Below, one piece after another: positions 25,435 through 35,874 of a stretch of 64,000 nucleotides of DNA. Source of the DNA: Aliiglaciecola sp. 3_MG-2023 (GTDB lineage Bacteria > Pseudomonadota > Gammaproteobacteria > Enterobacterales > Alteromonadaceae); assembly GCF_030548205.1 (NCBI RefSeq), contig NZ_JAUORV010000007.1, forward strand, positions 62,001-126,000. The letters are read 5' to 3'. How positions within the stretch are numbered: the first letter of the stretch is position 1; each line of letters starts with the position of its first letter. Below the pieces are notes generated by a model. The model saw nothing but the letters and a program-made list of their open reading frames with translations. It was not told the DNA's origin and searched no databases. The position numbers and the translations under genes are program-made.

Positions 25435-26427
25435 ATGGCAATTCAGTGGTATCCAGGGCACATGCATAAAGCCCAAAAAGAGATAAAAGATGTTCTACCC
25501 AGTGTGGATCTGGTGATTGAAGTACTTGATGCTCGAATTCCTTATTCAAGCGAAAATCCCGCGATTAAACACTTAAGAGGTGAAAAGCCTTGTATCAAAG
25601 TGTTAAGTAAAACAGATTTAGCCGATCCTGAACTCACTCTGAAATGGCAAGAATATTTAGAGCAAGAAAAAGGTGTTAAGACATTTCCAACTACTACGGA
25701 GCAACCGGCGAAAATTAAACAAATTGTAGATCTGTGCCGCAAAATGCTGCCTGAAAAAGATGCTGGAATCAAATCCATCAATACCATGATAGTGGGTATT
25801 CCTAATGTAGGAAAATCGACCTTAATTAACACCCTAGCTGATAGGATTATTGCACAAACGGGCAATGTTCCAGCAGTGACTAAAACCCAGCAACGGATAA
25901 ACTTGGGAAGTGGTATCGTGTTGTTAGATACGCCCGGAATTCTTTGGCCCAAAATTGAAAATGAAAACAGTAGTTATCGTTTGGCTGCGTCAGGTGCAAT
26001 TAAAGACACGGCCATGGATTACGAAGACGTTGGCTTTTATGCGGCAGACTACCTCATTAAATACTATCCTGAGCTGATGAAGGAAAGATTTGGTTTAGAC
26101 ACCATACCCGATACGGAAATTGAGTTTTTAGAGGCCGCAGCAAGTAAACGTGGCGCCTTGCGAGCAGGAGGACGGGTTAATTTACATAAAATCTGTGAAG
26201 TGCTTATTAATGAGCTTCGTTCAGGTAGATTGGGCCGAATCACATTAGAAACTCCAACTATGGTGATTCAGGAAGAGAAACTTGTGGCGCAATTGGCTGC
26301 TCAAAAAATGGCTGAGAAAGAAGCGAAAAAACAGCGTTTTAAAGACGGCTCAGCAACACCAAATAAGCGTGATTCAAAAGCCATGAAAATGGAAGGGAAA
26401 ACGAAAAGTAAACGACGAAAACGTTGA
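25435..26427 (+). CDS. ylqF: Circularly permuted ribosome biogenesis GTPase, YlqF/RbgA-like
   Basis: 330 aa. The G motifs come in permuted order: G4 LSKTDL (about 58-63), G1 GIPNVGKST (about 121-129) and G3 DTPGIL (about 164-169). The N-terminus IQWYPGHMHKAQKEI is the YlqF signature. The C-terminal ANTAR-like region is followed by a very basic tail (KGSATPNKRDSKAMKMEGKTKSKRRKR in part), which probably contacts rRNA. It acts late in 50S assembly. It is a single gene with a 185-base leader and no close partner. Confidence 0.93.
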   Translation: MAIQWYPGHMHKAQKEIKDVLPSVDLVIEVLDARIPYSSENPAIKHLRGEKPCIKVLSKTDLADPELTLKWQEYLEQEKGVKTFPTTTEQPAKIKQIVDLCRKMLPEKDAGIKSINTMIVGIPNVGKSTLINTLADRIIAQTGNVPAVTKTQQRINLGSGIVLLDTPGILWPKIENENSSYRLAASGAIKDTAMDYEDVGFYAADYLIKYYPELMKERFGLDTIPDTEIEFLEAAASKRGALRAGGRVNLHKICEVLINELRSGRLGRITLETPTMVIQEEKLVAQLAAQKMAEKEAKKQRFKDGSATPNKRDSKAMKMEGKTKSKRRKR

Positions 26428-26553
26428 TAGTTATTTCCCAAATTATTCAAAATAATCAAATATTTAGGTAAAATAATTGCGCATCTTGAGTTTGTGGAAT
26501 AAATTAGACGGAGCTTAATTTTGTTCTATACTTAATGAATATTCATTGAGTAG

Positions 26554-27957
26554 ATGATATTGATGGCAGACTTTATTGAGCTTAACACCAAGAAGCTTTT
26601 AGAAAACGCTCACATAGGCGTTGTGATCCATCGCTGGGACACTTCTATTATTTATGCAAACCCAACGTCTTTACGCTTATTAAGATTAAACTACAAACAA
26701 ATCATCGGCAAAAGTTCTAAAGATCCTCAGTGGCGTTTTATCGATGAGTCTGGTAAAAAATTGTTGATTGAAGATTATCCAGTTAACAAAGTTAAACGAA
26801 CCAAAAAACGTCTTAAAAACGAAGTGCTTGGCGTGTTAGACAGCTCGGCAGATACTATTAGTTGGTTTTTTATTAACGCTTATTTTGAAGGTGAACCCGA
26901 TAGTCCCGAAACCTTTATTGTCGTAACTTTTACTGATATTTCAGACTCGAAACAATTATTTTCCTTTCAAGCCATTGTTGAAAATACTCAAGATATGGTG
27001 GTGGTTACTGAAGCGTCGGAAATTGACTATCCATTAAGTCCTAGGATCATCTATGTCAATAAAGCGTTTGAGAAGATGACCGGTTATAAGAAAGAAGATG
27101 TTATCGGTGAAACGCCGAGAATTTTGCAAGGCGCATTAACAGATAAACAAACTACAGATCGCATACATCAAAAGCTCGAGAATTTTCAGGAAGTGAGCGA
27201 AACACTCCTTAATTATGATGCTAATGGCAGACCTTACTGGATTGATATGAATATCATTCCTTTAAAAAATAAATATGGTCAAGTTACTCATTTTGCTGCC
27301 ATAGAACGCGATATTTCAGAACGGAAGTTTCATCTAGAACAATTAGAAAACAAACATAATGAATTCAAAAAGTTAAAGACAGAGCTAGAAAATCTAATTG
27401 ATAAAAGAACCAAAGAGCTTCAAACCGCCAACGCTAAACTGGAAAAGATTGCCTATTACGACCCCTTAACGAATATTCCCAATCGACGTTTTTTTATTGA
27501 CCATGCCCACCGGCTGATTAAATCCTGCCTCAGACGAGACTCGTTAGTTGCTTTTGGTTTATTAGATATTGATGATTTTAAAGTGTTTAATGATACTTAT
27601 GGCCATGATGCAGGTGATATTGTGTTGGTTGAAATCGCCAAATATTTAAACGGCTTCTTTCGGGTAGATGACGCTTTTTGTCGATACGGAGGTGAAGAGT
27701 TTGCCTTTGTTGCGGCAATTAAAGAAGCTGATGATGCATCCCGCTTGGCGGATAGGCTGTTAAATGGAATTCGCAATCTTAAGGTAACCCTTAACACTAG
27801 CACGCAAATTTCGGTGACCATCAGTATGGGAATACGAGTATCTCTGCCTTCTGAAGATCTTGATTTAGAAAAAGGTTTAAAAGATGCCGATATCACACTT
27901 TACCATTCCAAAGGAGAGGGCAAGAATCAAGTCAATATAACCTTTGATCACAAATGA
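26554..27957 (+). CDS. PAS-PAS-GGDEF diguanylate cyclase
   Basis: 467 aa. Two PAS-like domains (about 10-125 and 135-260; the second has YVNKAFEKMTGYKKEDVIG and a PAC motif ending HFAAIERDISERK), then a coiled coil (265-310), then GGDEF with YDPLTNIPNRR, the active motif RYGGEEF and an upstream inhibitory site RVDD five residues earlier. It should make c-di-GMP with product inhibition. No membrane helices are present, so sensing is cytoplasmic. An alternative ATG at 26563 is equally plausible. It is followed by an EAL-HDOD gene. Confidence 0.92.
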   Translation: MILMADFIELNTKKLLENAHIGVVIHRWDTSIIYANPTSLRLLRLNYKQIIGKSSKDPQWRFIDESGKKLLIEDYPVNKVKRTKKRLKNEVLGVLDSSADTISWFFINAYFEGEPDSPETFIVVTFTDISDSKQLFSFQAIVENTQDMVVVTEASEIDYPLSPRIIYVNKAFEKMTGYKKEDVIGETPRILQGALTDKQTTDRIHQKLENFQEVSETLLNYDANGRPYWIDMNIIPLKNKYGQVTHFAAIERDISERKFHLEQLENKHNEFKKLKTELENLIDKRTKELQTANAKLEKIAYYDPLTNIPNRRFFIDHAHRLIKSCLRRDSLVAFGLLDIDDFKVFNDTYGHDAGDIVLVEIAKYLNGFFRVDDAFCRYGGEEFAFVAAIKEADDASRLADRLLNGIRNLKVTLNTSTQISVTISMGIRVSLPSEDLDLEKGLKDADITLYHSKGEGKNQVNITFDHK

Positions 27958-28295
27958 ATATTGGTTTGACGCAGTGTTCAATTTGCACGGTAAAGACATT
28001 GGCGTATTTTAAAAGTGGATTGGGAAAACAATGTTTAAATCCTCATATGCCCATGTTCTCTATAGGGGGAACTCAGCAAAGCGTGCTGAGTTTTGTTAAG
28101 CAATGGCAACCCCATTGTATTTTCGTAAGCTATCAGTTAAACAAGCGTTGATTCAGCAGGAGGTGTTTACCTCAAAGCTAGCCCTTAAATGAGCCTATTA
28201 GCTTAAAGTGGAATATGAAAATGGTAAACAGGTGTTTATAATTCACCATTAAGAGATTAATATTGGTCACCAAACCTGTTGTTTTTAGGAATCCT
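27958..28295. other. Gap between c-di-GMP genes, no supported gene
   Basis: A 65-codon frame (27954-28151) starts in an ATGA overlap with the preceding stop and has GTQQSV and CxxC-like residues, but no recognised pattern. I leave it uncalled. The rest is AT-rich leader of the next gene. Confidence 0.4.
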
Positions 28296-29516
28296 GTGAA
28301 CGAGACGATTTTATTTGCGAGACAACCTATTTTCGATAGAAGTTGTAAAATGGTCGCTAGTGAGATTTTATATCGTGGAGATATATTTAACTCTGATAGT
28401 GACGATAAAGATCTTATTGCTACTCGGGATTTATTAGTTAATGTGTGCACTTCTGTTTTCAACAGTAATATAAATCTAGATCTCCCCATGTTAGTCAACG
28501 TTGATATGGGTTTTTTAGATTCAGACTACTTTTTCCCTATCCCCCCACATAATCTTATTTTCGAAATATTGGAAACCGTCGAACCTAGTGAGGATGTATT
28601 AAAACGAATTGCTGAACTAAGACGTTTGGGCTATCAATTCGCATTAGATGATTATGTACTCGAGCCATCTAAGTTTCCGTTTTTTAAACACATTAAAATA
28701 TTAAAAATTGATATTCTAGATATCGACTTTAACAAATTAACTGTAATTTTTCCGAAATTAAAAAAAGTTGGTTTCCAGCTGTTGGCGGAAAAAGTAGAAG
28801 ACCAAGAAAGCTTTGATAAATGTCTCGATTTAGGCTTCGATTTATTTCAAGGGTATTTTTTGGAAAAGCCAGTCTTAATTAGTGGCCAGAAAATTGATGC
28901 TAACAAAAATTCAGCGTTGCAATTAGTTTCCCATTTAAGTCGGCATGATATTGAAACCGATGAAGTTGCTGAGTTGATCTCTCGGGATCCTGTGCTCACG
29001 GTTAAAATTTTAGCATTAATAAATTGCCCGATTTATCAACTGGTTAGAGAGGTTAAATCGGTTAAAGATGCGGTGGTAAGGCTTGGTTTAAATGTGGTAA
29101 AACAATGGGCAATGATCCTAACCCTTGCATCCAATTCATCCCAACCCAAAGAGTTATTAAGAACGCTATTAATCAGAGCTAAAACCCTATCGTTGTTTTC
29201 TGATAATCCCCTTACCGGTGGCGTAAAAACAGATTCTTCAGAGAGTTTTTTGGTTGGTTTACTCTCAGGTATAGATGCGGTTTTTCAAGTTGAAATTAAA
29301 GATCTTTTAGATAGTTTAACCCTGAGTGATTCGATTAAGTCAGCCTTACTGTTTCATGATAATGATTTGGGTAAATTACTGCAAAATACCATTGGAATTG
29401 AGCGCCTAGACGACAAAGTGTTTGAACGGCTAACCAAACAAGAACTCGAACTCTTCAAGAAGTGTTATTCACAGGCGTTGACCTGGACTGATGAAGTCAT
29501 GAATTACCTTGTTTAA
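28296..29516 (+). CDS. EAL-HDOD (YuxH-type) signalling protein
   Basis: About 406 aa from a GTG at 28296 with AGGA 5 bases upstream; a TTG at 28263 would add 11 residues. The N-terminus ETILFARQPIFDR is the signature of the YuxH class. An EAL-like domain follows with LIFEILE and FALDDYVLEPS, but without the full catalytic set (no DDFG, KIDI only in part), so phosphodiesterase activity is unlikely. The HDOD domain is from about 195 (LVSHLSRHDIETDEVAELISRDPVLTVKIL). Such proteins are usually c-di-GMP-linked regulators rather than enzymes. It may be functionally linked to the upstream cyclase. Confidence 0.88.
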   Translation: MNETILFARQPIFDRSCKMVASEILYRGDIFNSDSDDKDLIATRDLLVNVCTSVFNSNINLDLPMLVNVDMGFLDSDYFFPIPPHNLIFEILETVEPSEDVLKRIAELRRLGYQFALDDYVLEPSKFPFFKHIKILKIDILDIDFNKLTVIFPKLKKVGFQLLAEKVEDQESFDKCLDLGFDLFQGYFLEKPVLISGQKIDANKNSALQLVSHLSRHDIETDEVAELISRDPVLTVKILALINCPIYQLVREVKSVKDAVVRLGLNVVKQWAMILTLASNSSQPKELLRTLLIRAKTLSLFSDNPLTGGVKTDSSESFLVGLLSGIDAVFQVEIKDLLDSLTLSDSIKSALLFHDNDLGKLLQNTIGIERLDDKVFERLTKQELELFKKCYSQALTWTDEVMNYLV

Positions 29517-29569
29517 GTGATCTTTTTGTAGATTAGCTGTTAAGCGATTTTAATCGTAACCTCGAGCAA

Positions 29570-29610
29570 TAGAAGGGTTTTCGGACTGAGCTCCGTCTTC
29601 TAGTTTTTTT
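29570..29610 (+). terminator. Terminator after EAL-HDOD gene
   Basis: TAGAAG (29570-29575) pairs with CTTCTA (29597-29602), with an inner CGGA/TCCG stem, followed by a T-run (29604-29610). It overlaps the end of the converging P-loop gene. Confidence 0.6.
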
Positions 29611-30133
29611 GTAAATAGCATTCAATCTTTTCCGCCGTTGCTTGAACTGTCATATGCGTATTGTCTATATGGAAAGTTTCAACATTCGGAATATTAGTTG
29701 AAAAATCGAAGTCTCTGAGATACTTATCAAGGTATGCTTTCGATTGAATTTTGTTGGTGTTTTTACGACCTGGGTTGATTACTCTACTGACGTGTTCATC
29801 ATAAGCACAAGATATTCGAATAAAATTAGGCGCAATGTGGTTGCGTTTCAATAATTCAAACAAGCCTTCAATGAAATAGTTACTTGCTAGATGCACATAG
29901 CAAAACGTAAAAACGACTCCATTTGTCTTTTTATCAATCATGGTTTGCAAGGCTTCAACACATATTTTGCGCTGAAATGCCTCAAAACCGTCATTACCGA
30001 AACCCACTGCCGCACAAGAAATGTCGAAGGCCAAATGTTGTGGAAATAATCGCCAGTAATTTCTTTTTGCCAACTCTCTGGCCACACTTTCTTTACCGAC
30101 TCCAGATGCGCCGTATATCATTGTAAACTTCAA
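29600..30133 (-). CDS. Small P-loop nucleoside kinase-like protein
   Basis: 177 aa. Walker A is GASGVGKES at 9-17, close to the AAA_18/adenylate-kinase-like class. A Walker-B-like stretch TNGVVFTFCYVH lies at about 70-81. A lid-type region has basic residues NPGRKNTNKIQSK (about 120-132). The C-terminus ends with a helix typical of small kinases. The substrate is unknown; it could phosphorylate a nucleoside or metabolite. It is a single gene between a convergent regulator gene and DUF2461. Confidence 0.6.
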   Translation of the reverse strand: MKFTMIYGASGVGKESVARELAKRNYWRLFPQHLAFDISCAAVGFGNDGFEAFQRKICVEALQTMIDKKTNGVVFTFCYVHLASNYFIEGLFELLKRNHIAPNFIRISCAYDEHVSRVINPGRKNTNKIQSKAYLDKYLRDFDFSTNIPNVETFHIDNTHMTVQATAEKIECYLQKN

Positions 30134-30289
30134 CGTCTATCTGCTTTTTAAATAGTATTGATAACCACAATGTAACTGTATATAAAAACAGTATCAAGTT
30201 GGTTTCGTAATCTCGTCGATATTTTAGCCAATGGGTTTAAACCAAAGCGCAATTTTCTTTGCCCCTTGGAGTCATGCAAACGAATATGT

Positions 30290-30973
30290 CTAGAATCGCA
30301 AGCCTAAGGCATCGCATAAAAACTTCTGAAAGGGCTGAGCTCTGCCATAGCGCCTAGCCACTTCCTCGCATAAGTCTCCACCAAATAGAAATGTTTCAGG
30401 TAATGGACAAACAGCAATAAAGTCTTTGCGCTTTATTTCTTCAATCAATTGATGTTCGCCGTTGAAACCTTTAGGAGGGCGTTTCAATTTATCCCCTGAG
30501 AGTTCATAGATTTGTTTAAATGGCGCGTGCTGTATTGCGTCCTCGTACGAATCAGGTTTCAAGGCAATGTGTTCACGGATGGATTTCAATGCGTCGGGTT
30601 CTGGCCGCCAAGTGCCCACTGCAATAAATACATTTTCCGGTTCAATATGCAAATAAAAACCAGGAGCATGTACATTTTTGCCAATTTCATGACGAAATTG
30701 AATGCCTAGGTTAGTTTTGTAAGGGGATTTATCTTTGCTAAAGCGAACATCTCGGTAGGGGCGCATCATCGATCCTCCTACCTTTTTCGCTATTGCCTCA
30801 TAGTGTGGAGAAATCATCTTAATCCAACTATCCATGCTGTCAATAAATTCAAGGGTAGGGGTACGAACTTTGTCTTCATACTCCTGTTTATGGTCGGCAA
30901 ACCACTCTTTATTATTATTACTAGCCAATTGTCTCAGAAACGTCAGCAAACTTGGATCAAAATGAGTAAACAT
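30290..30973 (-). CDS. DUF2461 family protein
   Basis: 227 aa matching the DUF2461/TIGR02453 pattern: LTFLRQLASNNNKEWFADHKQEYE, then MMRPYRDVRFSKDKSPYKTNLG, PGFYLHIEPENVFIAVGTWRPEPDAL, and a C-terminal KDFIAVCPLP. The family is widespread; its function is unknown. It starts 12 bases after ppsR ends on the same strand, so it is probably in the ppsR operon. Confidence 0.9.
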   Translation of the reverse strand: MFTHFDPSLLTFLRQLASNNNKEWFADHKQEYEDKVRTPTLEFIDSMDSWIKMISPHYEAIAKKVGGSMMRPYRDVRFSKDKSPYKTNLGIQFRHEIGKNVHAPGFYLHIEPENVFIAVGTWRPEPDALKSIREHIALKPDSYEDAIQHAPFKQIYELSGDKLKRPPKGFNGEHQLIEEIKRKDFIAVCPLPETFLFGGDLCEEVARRYGRAQPFQKFLCDALGLRF

Positions 30974-30984
30974 ACAGTAACGTC

Positions 30985-31797
30985 CTAATATTTGCGCCTT
31001 TGAATACCTGTTTCTGCCAATATCTTAGCTGACATCTCTTCAATGGAGAATTTTGTGCTATTCAAAAAGGGAATTTTTTCCTTACGATATAAGTTTTCCA
31101 CTTCTCTCAATTCCATGCGGCATTGTTTCATCGAGGCGTAACGGCTATTTGCTCGTCGCTCCGAACGAATTGAGTGCAACCTTTCTGCGGCAATGGTTAA
31201 CCCAAACAACTTATCTTTAAAACGTCTCAATGCAGGGGGAAGTTTCAAAATATCGCCCATATCTTCTTCGGTGAAAGGGTAATTTGCCGCCTTAATTCCA
31301 AATTGTAATGCCAAATATAGACTGGTGGGCGTTTTTCCTGAGCGAGATACCCCACATAGAATAATATCGGCTTCATTGTAGTCTTTTACATTAGAGCCAT
31401 CGTCGTTAGCTAGCGCATAATTGACTGCATCAATTCTATTGTCATAGGTCTTTTCATGGATACTATGAGTTCGATGCTTTTCTGGCATCGACGGAACACC
31501 AAGTGCTTTTTCTAGGGGAGCTACAAATTGGTCAAGGAAGTTATAATTAATCCCCACCGACTTAGCTATCATTTTTCGAATATCGGTGTTTACGATGGTA
31601 TAAAATACCAATGGGCGTAAACCGGTCTCCTTAAATTCCTCTGAAATCTTGTTTAATACTTTTTTAGCTTGTTGTTCAGTTTCTACGAAAGGTTCGGTGT
31701 AATGTTTAAATTCTACGGTGAAAAGCGACAGTAAAGCATGGCCAAACACTTCTGCGGTAATGGCTGTGCCATCAGATATGTAAAAAGCTGATCTCAC
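30985..31797 (-). CDS. ppsR: PEP synthetase regulatory protein (DUF299 kinase/pyrophosphorylase)
   Basis: 270 aa. The P-loop is GVSRSGKTPTSLYLA at about 148-162, the N-terminus FYISDGTAITAEVFGHALLS is typical, and FTEEDMGDILKLPPAL follows. It is a bifunctional ADP-dependent kinase and Pi-dependent phosphorylase that switches PEP synthase off and on. It is divergent from ppsA with about 200 bases between, the usual arrangement. Confidence 0.96.
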   Translation of the reverse strand: MRSAFYISDGTAITAEVFGHALLSLFTVEFKHYTEPFVETEQQAKKVLNKISEEFKETGLRPLVFYTIVNTDIRKMIAKSVGINYNFLDQFVAPLEKALGVPSMPEKHRTHSIHEKTYDNRIDAVNYALANDDGSNVKDYNEADIILCGVSRSGKTPTSLYLALQFGIKAANYPFTEEDMGDILKLPPALRRFKDKLFGLTIAAERLHSIRSERRANSRYASMKQCRMELREVENLYRKEKIPFLNSTKFSIEEMSAKILAETGIQRRKY

Positions 31798-32008
31798 TAC
31801 AATTCCTTAACAATGTTGTAATTTTATTACAGAAAGAAATTAAATTTTACTTTCATCTTTACACCATTCTAAAATCCCTGACGCAAAAAGCCAGAAGGTG
31901 AACAAAATAAATTCGTATGCACCAATCTGAACACTATTTTGCGATAAAACTTATTTCGTTTGCGCCTTAGCAATCGAGCCCAGGACAAAAAACTTTGAGG
32001 TGTTAGCA

Positions 32009-34381
32009 GTGCAAGAATATGTACTTTGGTATGAGCAGTTGGGAATGGATGATGTGAATCGCGTTGGCGGTAAAAATGCATCATTGGGTGAAATGATTTC
32101 AAACCTGTCTAATGCAGGTGTTCAAGTTCCGGGGGGCTTTGCTACAACCGCATATGCATTTAACGAATTTTTGGAACAAAGTGGACTAGAAGGTCGTATC
32201 CATGATGTTTTGAACAGCTTAGATGTTGACGATGTGGAAGCGCTAGCCAAAGCAGGTGAAAATATTCGCAACTGGGTGATTGAAACCCCGTTTTTACCGA
32301 AACTCGAAAGTGAAATCAAATCTGCATTTGAAAAGTTACAAGGAGATGCTGGTGAAGAGGCTTCTTTTGCAGTGCGTTCGTCTGCAACGGCTGAAGATAT
32401 GCCAGATGCTTCTTTTGCAGGTCAACAAGAAACCTTTTTGAATGTTAAAGGCTATGAGTCAGTACTTGTTGCCATTAAACATGTATTTGCATCGCTATTT
32501 AACGACCGTGCTATTTCCTATCGTGTTCACCAAGGTTACGACCATAAAGGGGTTGCTTTATCTGCTGGTATCCAGCGTATGGTAAGAAGTGACGTAAGTT
32601 CTTCTGGTGTTATGTTTACCATTGATACTGAGTCGGGTTTCGAAGACGTAGTCTTCATTACATCTTCCTATGGTTTAGGGGAAATGGTTGTACAAGGGGC
32701 CGTAAACCCAGATGAGTTTTACGTGCACAAACCAACCCTAGATAAAGGCTTACCTGCTATTGTGCGTCGCAATATGGGTAGCAAACTAATTAAAATGATT
32801 TATTCTCCAGATTTGTCCCACGGTAAACAAGTTGAAATTGTTGATGTCGACAAATCTCAAAGTTTGGAGTTCTCTCTTACTGATCAAGAAGTCATGGAAC
32901 TCGCCAAGCAAGCTCAAATCATTGAGAAACACTATAAACGTCCAATGGATATCGAATGGGCAAAAGATGGCACTGACGGCAAGCTCTATATTGTTCAGGC
33001 TCGTCCGGAAACTGTGCGTTCTCGTGAAGATATTCAAGTCATTGAAAACTTCCAATTGAAAGGCAAAGCGAAGATTGTCACTGAAGGTCGCGCAATTGGC
33101 CATAAAATCGGTGCAGGTGAAGCCAAAGTACTAAGCTCAATTGATGAAATGGGTAAAATTCTTCCAGGGGATGTGCTAGTCACAGACATGACAGATCCTG
33201 ATTGGGAACCCATCATGAAAAAGGCGTCAGCTATCGTCACCAATCGGGGTGGAAGAACCTGTCATGCGGCTATCATCGCTCGTGAACTGGGTATACCCGC
33301 CGTGGTGGGTTGCGGAAATGCAACTGATTCCATAGAAACTGGCGATAAGATTACTGTTTCTTGTGCCGAAGGTGATACGGGGTATGTCTACGATGCTGAG
33401 TTAGAATTTGATGTGGTGACATCACGCATTGATTCTATGCCAGATATTCCATTGAAAGTCATGATGAACGTCGGTAATCCTGACCGTGCATTTGATTTCG
33501 CAAGATTACCCCATAAAGGCGTAGGTTTAGCGCGCTTAGAGTTTATTATCAACCGAATGATTGGTGTGCATCCTAAAGCCTTGTTAGACTTTGAAAATCA
33601 GCCTGAAGAGTTGAAAGATGAAATCTCTGAAATGATTGCGGGTTATGAATCACCAGTTGAGTTCTATATTCAAAAGCTTGTGGAAGGGGTTTCTACCATT
33701 GCGGCGGCTTTCTCACCGGAGAAAGTAATCGTGCGTATGTCAGACTTTAAATCAAACGAATATTTCAACTTGGTAGGCGGCTACCAGTATGAACCTGATG
33801 AAGAAAACCCAATGCTGGGCTTCCGTGGTGCAAGTCGCTACATTTCAGAGGAATTCCGTGATTGTTTTGCTCTAGAATGTGAGGCCATTAAGCGTGTTCG
33901 TAACACCATGGGGCTAACCAATGTTGAAGTTATGATCCCCTTTGTGCGCACTGTAGGCGAAGGCAAAAAAGTCATTGAACTACTCGCTGAGCAGGGATTA
34001 GTGCAAGGTGAAAACGGTTTGCGGGTTATTATGATGTGCGAACTCCCTTCAAATGCATTACTTGCTGATCAATTCTTGGATATCTTTGATGGGTTCTCAA
34101 TCGGTTCTAATGATTTAACCCAGTTAACATTAGGACTGGATCGTGATTCAGGGGTTATTGCTCATTTGTTTGATGAACGCGACGAAGCTGTGAAAGTACT
34201 CTTAAGTATGGCCATTAAAGCGGCGAAAAAACGCGGAAAATACGTGGGTATATGTGGTCAAGGACCATCAGATCATGAAGACCTTGCAGCTTGGTTAGTG
34301 GAACAGGGAATTGATAGTGTTTCCCTAAACCCAGATACCGTTGTAGAAACATGGTTATATTTGGGCGAAAAACACGCTTAA
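32009..34381 (+). CDS. ppsA: Phosphoenolpyruvate synthase
   Basis: 790 aa from a GTG at 32009 (GAGG 8 bases upstream); a GTG at 32000 is also in frame. The N-terminal ATP-grasp domain begins [24 protein letters not shown]. The swivelling phosphohistidine domain has [18 protein letters not shown] (catalytic His). The C-terminal PEP/pyruvate barrel carries [21 protein letters not shown] and the Cys in that motif. It converts pyruvate, ATP and water to PEP, AMP and Pi for gluconeogenesis. It is regulated by PpsR, which is encoded divergently. A strong terminator follows. Confidence 0.97.
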   Translation: MQEYVLWYEQLGMDDVNRVGGKNASLGEMISNLSNAGVQVPGGFATTAYAFNEFLEQSGLEGRIHDVLNSLDVDDVEALAKAGENIRNWVIETPFLPKLESEIKSAFEKLQGDAGEEASFAVRSSATAEDMPDASFAGQQETFLNVKGYESVLVAIKHVFASLFNDRAISYRVHQGYDHKGVALSAGIQRMVRSDVSSSGVMFTIDTESGFEDVVFITSSYGLGEMVVQGAVNPDEFYVHKPTLDKGLPAIVRRNMGSKLIKMIYSPDLSHGKQVEIVDVDKSQSLEFSLTDQEVMELAKQAQIIEKHYKRPMDIEWAKDGTDGKLYIVQARPETVRSREDIQVIENFQLKGKAKIVTEGRAIGHKIGAGEAKVLSSIDEMGKILPGDVLVTDMTDPDWEPIMKKASAIVTNRGGRTCHAAIIARELGIPAVVGCGNATDSIETGDKITVSCAEGDTGYVYDAELEFDVVTSRIDSMPDIPLKVMMNVGNPDRAFDFARLPHKGVGLARLEFIINRMIGVHPKALLDFENQPEELKDEISEMIAGYESPVEFYIQKLVEGVSTIAAAFSPEKVIVRMSDFKSNEYFNLVGGYQYEPDEENPMLGFRGASRYISEEFRDCFALECEAIKRVRNTMGLTNVEVMIPFVRTVGEGKKVIELLAEQGLVQGENGLRVIMMCELPSNALLADQFLDIFDGFSIGSNDLTQLTLGLDRDSGVIAHLFDERDEAVKVLLSMAIKAAKKRGKYVGICGQGPSDHEDLAAWLVEQGIDSVSLNPDTVVETWLYLGEKHA

Positions 34382-34409
34382 TCTCAGGTAATAAGACAAT
34401 AAATACAAT

Positions 34410-34438
34410 AAAGGCAGGTTAATCCTGCCTTTATTTTG
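34410..34438 (+). terminator. Rho-independent terminator after ppsA
   Basis: AAAGGCAGG (34410-34418) and CCTGCCTTT (34424-34432) form a 9-bp stem with a 5-base loop, followed by ATTTT. Confidence 0.85.
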
Positions 34439-34460
34439 CGTAAAATTTGCTTGCTAGGGG

Positions 34461-34679
34461 TTAGCGATATTTGCGATTTAGTAAGAACCTGTCTAATCGC
34501 CGCGCATTAACACTCATAGAGTTCTGACACTTTGCTAAACACTTTCGGGCAAAAGGTATGTCATAGCTCAATAACACAAGGCCGCCTATTAAAAATAAAA
34601 TAGAGCCTGGTAGGATTGCAAACACAATTCCAACTGCAGATAACACCGCGCCAAGGGCAATTCGTATTGTCTTTTTCAT
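34461..34679 (-). CDS. Small PGPGW-like membrane protein
   Basis: 72 aa from the ATG at 34679, chosen because AAGGAAG lies about 5 bases upstream; an in-frame start at 34703 would add eight residues. Two hydrophobic segments are joined by the turn ILPGSILFLIGGLVLLS, which resembles the PGPGW family (PF09656-like) of small inner-membrane proteins. A basic C-terminus (NARRLDRFLLNRKYR) follows. The function is unknown. Confidence 0.7.
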   Translation of the reverse strand: MKKTIRIALGAVLSAVGIVFAILPGSILFLIGGLVLLSYDIPFARKCLAKCQNSMSVNARRLDRFLLNRKYR

Positions 34680-34865
34680 AATCTTCCTTTCTCTGTTTAC
34701 CATTAACGAGCATGAATAGTGATATATTGAGTATCAGCTTTGATGCTTATAAACCTCCCCAAAATACAATGCCAGTGTAGTCTATATTTTAATTTAAATG
34801 TGTTTCCTCATGTAACAAGTTGTGTTGATTGATTTCTCTTTTTACCCTTTAATGATTGTCGATGC

Positions 34866-35804
34866 TCAACTCATATTACTCACGGAAGAAGGCGCATGGT
34901 GGGCAAGTTTTGATTTACCATGGCGTTTTGAAATACATTTTCTCAGCACCCGCCAATAGCTGCTTTCAAGACAATCGTAACCGTCATACATACCTCTTTG
35001 TTTAAATAGCTCATGGGCTTTTTTCAAATTTTGTGCGGGTATTTTTTGATGAATATGATGTTCTAAATGGTAGTTAACATCGTTTGGACAAAACAACAGT
35101 GAGACTAAGGGGTTGGTTAAAGTTGTACGAGTATTTAAACGCGGATCTAACGCATTTATATCGGTAACTGCACCATGCTCACCCATGATCCTAAGTCTAC
35201 TCAAGGCAGGGTAAAAGAAAATATAGCCTACCCAAAATGCGCCATACACCCAAAATACGTCCAAAAGCACTAAGCTTACAATAATAACGCTATGAACCAG
35301 GATATTCGGAAGTCGCTTGTGCCAGCTAGACACCTTTATTTGATAAGCAATTTCCTTGAAACCATTAATGCCGCTCAGGTCACGCAGGAATTTTCGAAAC
35401 ATACTTACGGGCGTTGCTGGGTAGCTAATTACGAATAATTTATCTGGATCTTTTGCTGTACCGGCATAGCGATGGTGCTGTTGATGACCGTTCTTAAACG
35501 CTTCATAATCCACTAATACTAAGCCCCCTAATAACCAACGGCCCACAAAATGATTAAGCTGTCGACTGCGAAATAAAGTGTCATGTCCAGCGTCATGATT
35601 GAGGATGGCAATGCCTAAAATGCGACCGCCTAGGATCCAACTACAGAAAATAAAGGTATACCAATAGGGGAAGGTGACTAGGATTATTGCTGCAATGGAA
35701 ATCAATGCATAGTTAGTTAAAACACGATACCATCCCACCCAATCAGAAGTTTGGCATAGGGCTTTTAATTCGTCAGACGAAATATGTTCTGAAAGTTTTA
35801 GCAT
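34866..35804 (-). CDS. Membrane fatty acid desaturase family protein
   Basis: 312 aa from the ATG at 35804; a GTG at 35828 is in frame. Membrane segments lie at about 28-72. Three histidine boxes of the desaturase/hydroxylase superfamily are visible: HDAGHDTLF, HQQHH and HLEHHIH, all on the cytoplasmic side by family precedent. It is a di-iron enzyme inserting double bonds or hydroxyls into acyl chains, plausibly for cold adaptation of membrane lipids. The exact substrate and position are not predictable here. It is divergent from a PaaX-like regulator 70 bases away, which may control it. Confidence 0.88.
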   Translation of the reverse strand: MLKLSEHISSDELKALCQTSDWVGWYRVLTNYALISIAAIILVTFPYWYTFIFCSWILGGRILGIAILNHDAGHDTLFRSRQLNHFVGRWLLGGLVLVDYEAFKNGHQQHHRYAGTAKDPDKLFVISYPATPVSMFRKFLRDLSGINGFKEIAYQIKVSSWHKRLPNILVHSVIIVSLVLLDVFWVYGAFWVGYIFFYPALSRLRIMGEHGAVTDINALDPRLNTRTTLTNPLVSLLFCPNDVNYHLEHHIHQKIPAQNLKKAHELFKQRGMYDGYDCLESSYWRVLRKCISKRHGKSKLAHHAPSSVSNMS

Positions 35805-35874
35805 GGTCAAATATCCCAAAAGAAACACCTAATTTAGGTATAACAAAAAATAAGGAAATTGCAAATAATTTGTT

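Noticed and set aside
27954..28151. 65-codon frame overlapping the GGDEF stop by ATGA
   Set aside because: Coupled start is tempting, but composition and pattern are unconvincing and no family is recognised; kept only as a gap note.
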